A DNA stretch of 23,925 nucleotides from CAYTID01 sp964437735 (GTDB lineage: Bacteria; Bacteroidota; Ignavibacteria; UBA10030; BY39), in the NCBI GenBank assembly GCA_964437735.1, contig CAYTID010000029.1, positions 1 through 23,925 of the forward strand. Reading direction: 5' to 3'. The translations under genes were made by a program, and so were the position numbers. Shown here piece by piece: positions 7,199 through 15,500 of the stretch (positions within the stretch are counted from its first letter, which is position 1; every line of letters begins with the position of its first letter). The notes under the pieces were generated by a model. It made no database searches. It saw only the letters and a list, made by a program, of their open reading frames with translations, and was not told where the DNA came from.

Positions 7199-7200
7199 TG

Positions 7201-7830
7201 TTATCTATTTTCTTTGTGTATTTCTACATAACTATTGATATGTCCAGGGACAGAACCTTTTATTAACAACAAGTTTGATTCTGATATAACCTGAACAACT
7301 TTTAAATTTTTTACGGTTGTCCGTGTGTTACCCATACGTCCGGCCATTCTTTGTCCTTTAAAAACGCGTGATGGATATGAGCTTCCGCCAATAGATCCCG
7401 GCGCCCTGACTCTATCACTTTGTCCATGCGTAATCGAACCACCGCCAAAATGATGTCGCTTTACAACGCCTTGAAATCCGCGACCTTTGGATTTACCTGA
7501 TACCGAAATTATATCACCTTTGGAAAATAAGGATTCGACTTTTATTTCTTCACCCAATTTAAAATTAGAAATGTCGAATCCTTTAAATTCCTTTAATATT
7601 TTTTTCGGAGAAACACCGGCTTTTTTAAACCGACCTGTTGCAGGTTTATTTACCAGTTTTTCTTTTTTATCTTCGAAACCTACTTGGATCGCTTCGTATC
7701 CATCTATTTCTTTTGTTTTTATTTGAGTAACAAAGCAAGGTCCGGCTTCGATGATTGTGCAGGGAATTACTTCTCCCTGTTCATCGAATATGCTTGTCAT
7801 CCCAATTTTTTTACCTAATAAACTAGTCAT
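7201..7830 (-). CDS. rplC: 50S ribosomal protein L3
   Basis: The 209-residue protein is L3, an early-assembling 50S protein whose loop reaches the peptidyl transferase centre. It begins LLGKKIGMTSIFDE. The rRNA-binding loop lies at about residues 125-165 and includes SITHGQSDRVRAPGSIGG and then SSYPSRVFKGQRMAGRMG. The SSYP.RVFKG wording is one I associate with Bacteroidetes/Chlorobi L3. ATG start with no clear Shine-Dalgarno sequence. It is preceded by a 62-base AT-rich spacer after rpsJ in which I see no convincing promoter or hairpin. It is followed by rplD after two bases, suggesting translational coupling. Confidence 0.98.
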   Translation of the reverse strand: MTSLLGKKIGMTSIFDEQGEVIPCTIIEAGPCFVTQIKTKEIDGYEAIQVGFEDKKEKLVNKPATGRFKKAGVSPKKILKEFKGFDISNFKLGEEIKVESLFSKGDIISVSGKSKGRGFQGVVKRHHFGGGSITHGQSDRVRAPGSIGGSSYPSRVFKGQRMAGRMGNTRTTVKNLKVVQVISESNLLLIKGSVPGHINSYVEIHKENR

Positions 7831-7892
7831 TTTTCAATTTGTCCGTTATATAAGAATTATTTGTCGTTATTGTGTTTCAATCTAAAGATTCA

Positions 7893-8201
7893 TCAGACTT
7901 TAATTTCTACATCGACACCAGCCGGAAGTTCTAATTTCATAAGCGAGTCAATTGTTCGTTGTGTAGAATTTAAAATATCAATAAGTCTTTTGTGAGAACG
8001 TGTTTCAAATTGTTCCCGTGATTTTTTATCGACATGTGGTGAACGCAATACTGTAACAACTGATCTTTTTGTAGGCAATGGTATAGGTCCTGAAACAACA
8101 GCCCCTGTTGCCTTCACAGTTTTCACAATCTTTTCTGCTGATTTGTCAATCAAATTGTGATCGTATGATCTTAATTTTATACGTATCTTTTGTCCAGCCA
8201 C
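7893..8201 (-). CDS. rpsJ: 30S ribosomal protein S10 (NusE)
   Basis: The 102-residue protein is S10, a 30S head protein that also acts as NusE, the partner of NusG in transcription-translation coupling and antitermination. It has the KIRIKLRSYDH start, the GPIPLPTKR loop (about 39-47) that is the extended ribosome-contacting hairpin, and the SPHVDKKSREQFE block. The start codon is GTG (8199-8201), supported by TAGGAG seven bases upstream and by the conserved N-terminus. Unlike in E. coli, there is no long S10 leader: tuf ends only 26 bases upstream. Confidence 0.98.
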   Translation of the reverse strand: MAGQKIRIKLRSYDHNLIDKSAEKIVKTVKATGAVVSGPIPLPTKRSVVTVLRSPHVDKKSREQFETRSHKRLIDILNSTQRTIDSLMKLELPAGVDVEIKV

Positions 8202-8227
8202 TTTTGACTCCTAATTCTATACTGTAT

Positions 8228-9439
8228 TTATTCTATGATTTTTGTTACGACACCAGCACCCACGGTATGTCCGCCTTCACGTATTGCGAAGCGAAGACCT
8301 TCTTCCATAGCGATGGTAGTAATTAATTCAATCGTTAAATTATCCACGTTATCACCGGGCATTATCATTTCGATTCCTGCCGGTAATTCTGCAACACCGG
8401 TAACGTCAGTTGTTCTGAAATAAAATTGAGGACGATAACCTTTGAAGAATGGTGTGTGCCGTCCTCCTTCTTCTTTTTTCAGAATGTATACCTGTGCAGT
8501 GAATTTTTTATGCGGAGTAATGCTTCCGGGTTTTGCCGCAACCATTCCGCGTTCTAATTCAGTTTTATCAACACCACGCAACAGTAATCCCACATTGTCG
8601 CCGGCCATACCTTCATCTAATTCCTTCCGGAACATTTCAACACCGGTTACTACTGCTTTTTTGTGAGCGTTAAGTCCTAACAGTTCTATTTCTTCACCAA
8701 CTTTGACTTTTCCGCGTTCAACACGACCTGTACCAACTGTACCGCGTCCTGTAATGGAAAAAACATCTTCGACGGGCATTAAGAAAGGTTTGTCAACTTC
8801 ACGAACCGGAACCGGGATATATGTATCCACTGCATCCATCAACTGTCCGATACAATCAAATGCCGGATCATCCGGTTTTGAATCAGGTTTAATTGCAGCT
8901 TCCATTGCGCGAAGAGCACTTCCGCGAATAATCGGTATTTCATCACCCGGAAATTCATATGCCTTTAAGAGATCTCTTAATTCTAATTCAACTAATTCAA
9001 GCAATTCCGGATCATCAACCGCATCAACTTTATTCATGAAGACAACAATTCTTGGAACACCAACCTGGCGTGCGAGAAGAATGTGTTCACGAGTCTGGGG
9101 CATCGGTCCGTCAGTTGCTGCTACCACAAGAATAGCGCCGTCCATTTGAGCGGCACCGGTGATCATATTCTTAATATAGTCAGCGTGACCTGGACAGTCT
9201 ACGTGTGCATAGTGTCGGTTTGCTGTCGCGTATTCGACGTGAGCAGTCGCAATAGTGATACCGCGCTCTCTTTCTTCAGGTGCATTATCGATTGAATCGA
9301 ACGTACGAACTGCGGATAAACCCTTTTTTGCCAGCACCATAGTGATAGCTGCAGTTAATGTTGTTTTCCCGTGATCAACGTGGCCAATTGTGCCAATGTT
9401 AACGTGTGGTTTGTCTCTAGTGAATTTTTCTTTTGCCAT
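8228..9439 (-). CDS. tuf: Elongation factor Tu
   Basis: The 403-residue protein is EF-Tu, which carries aminoacyl-tRNA to the ribosome as a GTP complex. G motifs are GHVDHGKT (19-26), RGITI (59-63, switch I threonine T62), DCPGH (81-85, catalytic H85), NKVD (136-139) and SAL (174-176). Domains II and III are intact and end in a normal GVVTKIIE tail. Between SAL and YIP (207-209) there are eight more residues than in E. coli EF-Tu, containing a Pro/Asp/Lys-rich loop at about 183-193. Thermus EF-Tu has an insertion at this same place. ATG with AAGGAG, strong. The 35-base gap to fusA and 26-base gap to rpsJ join the str and S10 groups. Confidence 0.98.
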   Translation of the reverse strand: MAKEKFTRDKPHVNIGTIGHVDHGKTTLTAAITMVLAKKGLSAVRTFDSIDNAPEERERGITIATAHVEYATANRHYAHVDCPGHADYIKNMITGAAQMDGAILVVAATDGPMPQTREHILLARQVGVPRIVVFMNKVDAVDDPELLELVELELRDLLKAYEFPGDEIPIIRGSALRAMEAAIKPDSKPDDPAFDCIGQLMDAVDTYIPVPVREVDKPFLMPVEDVFSITGRGTVGTGRVERGKVKVGEEIELLGLNAHKKAVVTGVEMFRKELDEGMAGDNVGLLLRGVDKTELERGMVAAKPGSITPHKKFTAQVYILKKEEGGRHTPFFKGYRPQFYFRTTDVTGVAELPAGIEMIMPGDNVDNLTIELITTIAMEEGLRFAIREGGHTVGAGVVTKIIE

Positions 9440-9474
9440 AAATTATCTCCTTTAAATTGGGTGTAGTTTATTAT

Positions 9475-11571
9475 TTATGCTACTAATATTTCTTTTCCGC
9501 TTGTTTTTTCAATTAATTTGTTAACGATGCTTTGAGGGGCTACATCATAATCTTTAAATTGCATTGTAAAAAGCGCACGACCTTGCGTGATTGATCTCAA
9601 TGAGGTAGCATATCCAAACATTTCAGAAAGGGGAACTTTAGCATTAATGATCTGAGCATCTTTCCGCGATGTCATTCCTTCTATTTTCCCTCTTCTGGAA
9701 TTCAAATCACCTAAAATATCTCCGATGTAATCTTCCGGAGAAACTACTTCAACTTCCATAATTGGTTCCAAAATTTTAGGTTTTGCCTTTCGGGCTGCTT
9801 CACGAAATCCCATAGAACCTGCAATTTTAAAAGACATTTCATCTGAATCAACATCATGATACGAGCCATAAAAAAGTCTAACTTTTACATCGACCATCGG
9901 ATATCCGGCTAAGGTTCCATTTTTCATCTGGTCTTTGATTCCGGCTTCAACAGCAGGAATATATTCTCGTGGAATTACTCCACCCCTTATATCATCAACG
10001 AATTCAAATCCTTTACCTTTTTCATTCGGCATAATTTCTATTTCGACATGTGCATATTGACCGCGACCGCCGGTTTGTTTAGAGTGTTTATAAACCTGAG
10101 TAATAGTTTCGCTTATTGTTTCTTTATATGCTACTTGTGGTTTACCGATATTTGCTTCAACACGGAATTCTCGTTTCATCCGATCGACAATAATTTCCAG
10201 ATGAAGCTCACCCATTCCGCTGATAATGGTCTGCCCGGTTTCTTCATCACTGCTAACCTTAAATGTTGGATCTTCCTCTGCTAATTTGCCGAGCGATTCG
10301 CTCAATTTTTCCTGATCCGATTTTGTCTTCGGTTCAATCGCAATTGAAATCACCGGATCCGGAAATTCCATTTTTTCCAGTATAATCGGATCTTTCTCAT
10401 CGGTTAAAGTATCACCTGTGCGAGTATATTTTAATCCAATTGCTGCTGCAATATCACCCGTGTATGCTTCATCAACATCTTCTCTGTGGTTAGCATGCAT
10501 TCTGAGGATTCTACCAATTCTTTCCTTTTTTTCGCTTACAGGATTATATATATATGATCCGGCTTTAATAATACCTGAATAGACTCTAAAAAATGTTAGT
10601 TTACCGACATAAGGATCAGTCATAATTTTAAATGCTAATGCTGTCGGGCGCTCTTTGTCAGAAATTTCACGTACCACAACATCGTTTTTGTTTGGATGAT
10701 GCCCTTTAACTGAACCCACATCCAATGGATTGGGAAGAAAGTCAACAATACCATCCAATAAATCCTGAACGCCTTTATTCTTAAAAGAAGAACCACAAAG
10801 AACGGGTATTATACTGACTTTGAGGCATGCACGACGAAGCACGACTTTTATTTCATCAACCGAAATTTCCTGACCATTAATATATTTTTCTAACAACGTG
10901 TCGTCTTCATCAGAAATTGCTTCAAGCATTTTTGTGCGATACAACTGGGCTTTTTTCTTTAGGTCCTGTGGAATTTCGATATCTTCCCATGTAGTTCCCA
11001 TGGTCGTATCGTTAAAAATGCGAGCTTTCATAGTAATCAAATCGACTACACCAGCAAACATCTCACCTTCACCAACGGGAATTTGAATTGGAACAGCGTT
11101 TGCACCTAAACGATTTTTCAACATACTGAGTACGTTGAAAAAATCTGATCCAACACGATCCATTTTATTGACGAATGCAATTCTAGGTACGCCGTATTTG
11201 TCGGCTTGACGCCAAACAGTTTCAGATTGCGGTTCAACACCGCCGACTGCACAAAATAGTGCCACTGCGCCATCTAACACTCGGAGCGATCTTTCAACTT
11301 CGGCAGTAAAATCGACATGCCCGGGTGTGTCAATAATATTTATCCGGTGGTTTTTCCAAAAGCAAGTAGTCGCGGCTGACGTGATCGTGATACCTCTTTC
11401 TTTTTCCTGCTCCATCCAGTCCATTGTGGCAGCCCCATCATGAACTTCACCCACTCGATGGAGTTTCCCTGTGTAAAAAAGGATACGCTCAGTCGTAGTC
11501 GTTTTACCGGCATCTATGTGAGCCATGATGCCTATATTACGTGTTTTTTCTAATGTGTATTGACGCGACAT
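9475..11571 (-). CDS. fusA: Elongation factor G
   Basis: The 698-residue protein is EF-G, the GTPase that translocates tRNAs and mRNA after peptide-bond formation. The G domain has AHIDAGKT (17-24), RGITI (59-63), DTPGHVDF (81-88) and NKMD (135-138). Domain II follows, then domain III with a GMGELHLE motif. Domain IV has HSKQTGGRGQYAHV near its tip, and domain V is at the C-terminus. Length and the intact motifs fit canonical translocating EF-G, not the spare recycling or mitochondrial-type paralogues. The ATG start has no recognisable Shine-Dalgarno sequence in the AT-rich 16 bases after rpsG, so initiation may depend on coupling to rpsG translation. Confidence 0.98.
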   Translation of the reverse strand: MSRQYTLEKTRNIGIMAHIDAGKTTTTERILFYTGKLHRVGEVHDGAATMDWMEQEKERGITITSAATTCFWKNHRINIIDTPGHVDFTAEVERSLRVLDGAVALFCAVGGVEPQSETVWRQADKYGVPRIAFVNKMDRVGSDFFNVLSMLKNRLGANAVPIQIPVGEGEMFAGVVDLITMKARIFNDTTMGTTWEDIEIPQDLKKKAQLYRTKMLEAISDEDDTLLEKYINGQEISVDEIKVVLRRACLKVSIIPVLCGSSFKNKGVQDLLDGIVDFLPNPLDVGSVKGHHPNKNDVVVREISDKERPTALAFKIMTDPYVGKLTFFRVYSGIIKAGSYIYNPVSEKKERIGRILRMHANHREDVDEAYTGDIAAAIGLKYTRTGDTLTDEKDPIILEKMEFPDPVISIAIEPKTKSDQEKLSESLGKLAEEDPTFKVSSDEETGQTIISGMGELHLEIIVDRMKREFRVEANIGKPQVAYKETISETITQVYKHSKQTGGRGQYAHVEIEIMPNEKGKGFEFVDDIRGGVIPREYIPAVEAGIKDQMKNGTLAGYPMVDVKVRLFYGSYHDVDSDEMSFKIAGSMGFREAARKAKPKILEPIMEVEVVSPEDYIGDILGDLNSRRGKIEGMTSRKDAQIINAKVPLSEMFGYATSLRSITQGRALFTMQFKDYDVAPQSIVNKLIEKTSGKEILVA

Positions 11572-11587
11572 AATTACTTATATATAT

Positions 11588-12055
11588 TTACCATTTAAAA
11601 TGAGCAAAAGCTTTATTCGCTTCCGCCATTTTGTGTGTATCTTCTCTTTTTTTAATTGAACTTCCTTCGTTGTTAGATGCTGCAATAAGTTCAGAAGCCA
11701 ATTTTAAAGACATTGATTTGTCTTTTCGTTCGTTTGCATATTTAATTACCCAACGGATAGCCAAAGCAATACTACGGTCACCACGAACTTCAGTGGGGAC
11801 TTGATACGTTGCTCCACCAACTCTTCTTGCACGAATTTCCAGAAGTGGTTTTACGTTATTAATAGCTTTGTGAAAAACATCTAATCCATTTTGTTTAGTT
11901 TTTTGTTCAATTGTTTCGATCGCTCCGTAAACGATTCGTTGTGCGATGTGTTTTTTCCCGTCTTTTAGAATACAGTTAACAAATCGCGATACCAAAATAT
12001 CGTTGAACTTTGCATCTGCTGCTACTATTTTCTTTTCAGCCCGCTTTTTTCTCAT
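11588..12055 (-). CDS. rpsG: 30S ribosomal protein S7
   Basis: The 155-residue protein is S7, which nucleates assembly of the 30S head and lies by the E site and mRNA exit channel. It starts MRKKRAEKK and has the family block RRVGGATYQVPTEVR (about 97-111). The C-terminal TYAHFKW-like ending (here AFAHFKW) resembles S7 of Bacteroidetes relatives. ATG start with a modest AGGT ribosome binding site. It is placed between rpsL and fusA as in the classical str operon, where S7 represses its own operon in E. coli. I see no comparable leader structure in the 15-base rpsL-rpsG gap. Confidence 0.98.
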   Translation of the reverse strand: MRKKRAEKKIVAADAKFNDILVSRFVNCILKDGKKHIAQRIVYGAIETIEQKTKQNGLDVFHKAINNVKPLLEIRARRVGGATYQVPTEVRGDRSIALAIRWVIKYANERKDKSMSLKLASELIAASNNEGSSIKKREDTHKMAEANKAFAHFKW

Positions 12056-12070
12056 TAAAGTACCTAATTA

Positions 12071-12445
12071 TTAAGATTTCGGTTTTTTTGAACCATATTT
12101 TGAGCGTCCCTGCTTTCTATCAGTGACGCCTGCTGTATCAAGCGTTCCACGAATTATGTGATATCGAACGCCGGGTAAGTCTTTTACTCTTCCACCTCTA
12201 ATCATAACAAGTGAGTGTTCCTGTAGATTATGCCCTTCACCCGGAATATAAGCAGTTACTTCAATACTATTAGTAAGTCTTACACGAGCTACTTTTCTTA
12301 AAGCAGAATTGGGTTTTTTGGGTGTTGTGGTATAAACTCTTGTACAAACACCTCTTTTTTGAGGACATGATTGCAATGCGGGTGCTTTGCTCTTCCATGT
12401 TACCTGCTCACGACCTTGTTTTACCAATTGATTGATAGTTGGCAA
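12071..12445 (-). CDS. rpsL: 30S ribosomal protein S12
   Basis: The 124-residue protein is S12, which lines the decoding centre and controls accuracy. The streptomycin-associated lysines in TTTPKKPNS are present and unmutated (K43, K44), and the RVKDLPGVRYH loop carries D89, the aspartate that RimO methylthiolates in E. coli. The start codon is TTG (12443-12445), supported by the conserved N-terminus PTINQL directly after it and by TTGGAG seven bases upstream. It is the first gene behind the promoter in the rpoC spacer and is 15 bases from rpsG. It ends with tandem TAA codons. Confidence 0.98.
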   Translation of the reverse strand: MPTINQLVKQGREQVTWKSKAPALQSCPQKRGVCTRVYTTTPKKPNSALRKVARVRLTNSIEVTAYIPGEGHNLQEHSLVMIRGGRVKDLPGVRYHIIRGTLDTAGVTDRKQGRSKYGSKKPKS

Positions 12446-12501
12446 TCTATTACTCCAAATTTTGTTATGTTTTTAGACGTTTTTATAATTTTTAGAAAAT
12501 A

Positions 12502-12530
12502 AATATAGCAAAAAATTTAAAAATAGTCAA
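12502..12530 (-). promoter_or_regulatory. Sigma70-type promoter for the rpsL-rpsG-fusA-tuf group
   Basis: On the minus strand a -35 box TTGACT (complement of 12525-12530) is followed by exactly 17 bases and a -10 box TATATT (complement of 12502-12507). Each matches the sigma70 consensus at five of six and four of six positions respectively. The boxes begin two bases after the rpoC stop and fill an otherwise AT-rich 87-base spacer. The predicted start site is near 12495, giving a leader of about 50 bases before rpsL. No terminator hairpin separates rpoC from this site, so transcripts from rpoBC could also read through. This is a sequence prediction only. Confidence 0.65.
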
Positions 12531-12532
12531 GC

Positions 12533-15500
12533 CTATTTCGATTTTATTGCTTTTTTTGTTCTTTTCTTTGGTTTTTGTTCTTTCTCAACTTCATCAATTT
12601 CTATTTCTTCTGTAATTTTCACAGTTTCTTCAATTTTAAAAGGCTCTAACGGTGAAACCAAAATATTTTGTAATTTCTTCAAACCTGTTCCTGCAGGGAC
12701 TAAATGACCTACTATTACGTTTTCTTTCAATCCTAATAAATAATCCTCTTTTGCCTGAATCGCGGCGTCTGTAAGAACTTTTGTAGTTTCCTGGAAAGAG
12801 GCAGCAGAGATAAAACTATCTGTTGATAAAGAAGCTTGGGTGATACCTAATAACACAGGCTCATATGTTGACGGTTCGGCATCTCTGAACTCGATTACTT
12901 TCTTCTCTTTTTTCTTCAATTCACTGTTCATTTCCCGTGCTTTTTTCTTAGGCAATATCTGTCCATTTTTAACCTTACCATCACCTTTGCTTTCAACATA
13001 GACTTGGTCTTTCAAGGTCGCATTTTCCTGATTGACCGCTAATTTATCGAAAATATCACCCTCGAGAAATCTGGTATCTCCTGAATCGAGGATACGAACT
13101 TTTTGCATCATTTGTCTAACGATAATTTCGATATGTTTATCGTTAATTTTTACACCTTGCATCCGATAAACTTCTTGAATTTCATTGACCAAATATTCTT
13201 GTACTTTTCCTACTCCTTTGATTCGTAAAATATCGTGTGGATCAATTGCTCCATCAGTCAATCTATCACCAGCTCTTACAAAATCATTTTCTTGAGTCAA
13301 GATATGTTTCCCCAAAGGTACGAGGTAAATTCTTTCGTCTTTATTATCCAAACTGCGGATAATTATTTCTCGCGAACCGCGTTTCTGTTGACCAAAATGA
13401 ACTATTCCATCAATTTCAGATACTAGTGCCGGATTAACCGGACTCCGCGATTCAAACAATTCTGTCACTCTCGGTAATCCGCCCGTAATATCTCTCGTTT
13501 TTCCGATTGCCCTCGGAATTTTTACTAAAACTGTACCCGCTACTATTTTTTCATTCTCATCAACAACTATATGACAATTTGTGGGTAAGTTGTATGTAGC
13601 AATTTTTTCGTCTTTATCGGATTTTATTAGTATCCCGGGTATTAAAGTTTTATCCCGGCTTTCAATAACTACAGTTTGTATATGACCTGTTTGTTCGTCG
13701 GGTTCCTGACGATATGTAATATTTTCTTTTAATCCGGTAAACTCTACACGCCCCGAATGTTCCGAAATGATCACAGCATTATAGGGATCCCACTCATATA
13801 TAATATCGTTTTTCTTGATATACTTTCCTTCAGATACTAACAAATTAGCGCCGTACGGCACATCATACTTTGCCAATAATCTGTTTTCATTATCAAAAAC
13901 CATTACAAGACCACTTCGCCCTGTAACAATTTGTTTTTCGGTTTCATCCTGAAGTCGGATTGATTTCACCTGTTCATATTTTACAATTCCATCAAACTTC
14001 GATGTGATTTGTGATTGTGTTGCAATCAAACTCGCAGTTCCTCCTGTATGGAAAGTCCTTAAGGTCAATTGAGTTCCGGGTTCACCGATAGACTGTGCAG
14101 CAATTGTACCAACCGCTTCACCTGTACTGACTAATTTTCCGGTTGTCAGGTTACGTCCGTAACACATTGCACAAATTCCACGCAGCGATTCACAAGTAAG
14201 AACCGATCTAATATCTACGGTTTCGATAGATGTTTCTGAAATTTTATGGGCTATTTCTTCAGTAATTTCTTGCCCGGAACCAACAATTAAATCACCAGAG
14301 ATTGGATCTAAAACATCGTGTACTGTCACTCGACCGAGGATCCTTTCAGACAACGGCTCTTTAACATCTTCTCCTTCTTTTAGCGCACTTGTAGCAACTC
14401 CGAGAATTGTACCGCAATCTAATTCCGTAATAATTCCATCCTGAGCAACGTCAACCAATCTTCTTGTTAAATATCCTGCATCAGCGGTTTTTAAAGCTGT
14501 GTCGGCTAAACCTTTTCGGGCTCCGTGAGTGGATATAAAATATTCAAGCACTGATAATCCTTCCCGGAAATTTGCGATAATCGGGTTTTCGATTAATTCC
14601 CCGGCAAGTCCTGACATTGACCTTTGAGGTTTTGCCATCAAACCTCTCATTCCGGCTAATTGGCGAATCTGATCTCGCGAGCCTCTCGCACCCGAATCGA
14701 CCATCATGAACATTGAATTGAATCCTTGAGAGGAGTGTTGTAAATTTTCGAATAATCGCTCGGCTACTCTGTTTGTAGTTCTTGTCCAAATATCAATTAC
14801 CTTATTATATCTCTCACCAGGGGTAATGAAACCATTATAATATTGGTTTTGAACATTATCTACATCCCGAAATGCTTTGTTGACAATTTCTTCCTTCTCT
14901 TTCGGGATAACGACATCGCCAACACTGACAGATAAACCACCTTTTGTAGCATATCTAAAACCAAGTTCTTTTAATTGATCCAAAAATTCAGCTGTTTTTA
15001 AATTACCACATTTTCTGTAGATTGTTCCGACTAATTGAACTAATCTGTTTTTATTTAAAAGCTCATTTACAAATCCCATTTCTTCAGGAACTATGGCATT
15101 AAAAATAACCCGACCTGTTGTTGTTTCAATTAATTTTTTATTTATTCGGACTTTAATTTTTGCGTGTAATCCCACCTTATCAGAATTATAAGCAATTATT
15201 ACTTCTTGAGGTGATGAGAATATTTTACCGTCTCCTAAATCGCCCGACATAGATTTTGTCAGATAGTAACAACCTAATACCTGATCTTGTGTTGGATGAA
15301 CGATTGGAGATCCGCTGGCTGGCGATAATATATTGTGACTCGAAAGCATCAAAATTCTCGCTTCCAAAATCGAATGATATGATAATGGAACGTGAACGGC
15401 CATCTGATCGCCGTCGAAATCTGCATTGAAAGCAGTGCAGACCATAGGATGAATACGAATAGCTTTCCCTTCGACCAAAACCGGTTGGAAGGCTTGGATA

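Noticed and set aside
7831..7892. Possible promoter in the rpsJ-rplC spacer (TTGAAA and TATATA)
   Set aside because: The boxes are 22 bases apart, outside the normal range, and the short AATCTTTAGATT palindrome has only a two-base loop. I see nothing reliable in this spacer.
8703..9149. 148-residue open frame on the plus strand opposite tuf
   Set aside because: Lies wholly antisense to EF-Tu, is Ser/Thr/Arg-rich low-complexity as expected of a shadow frame, and matches no family I know.
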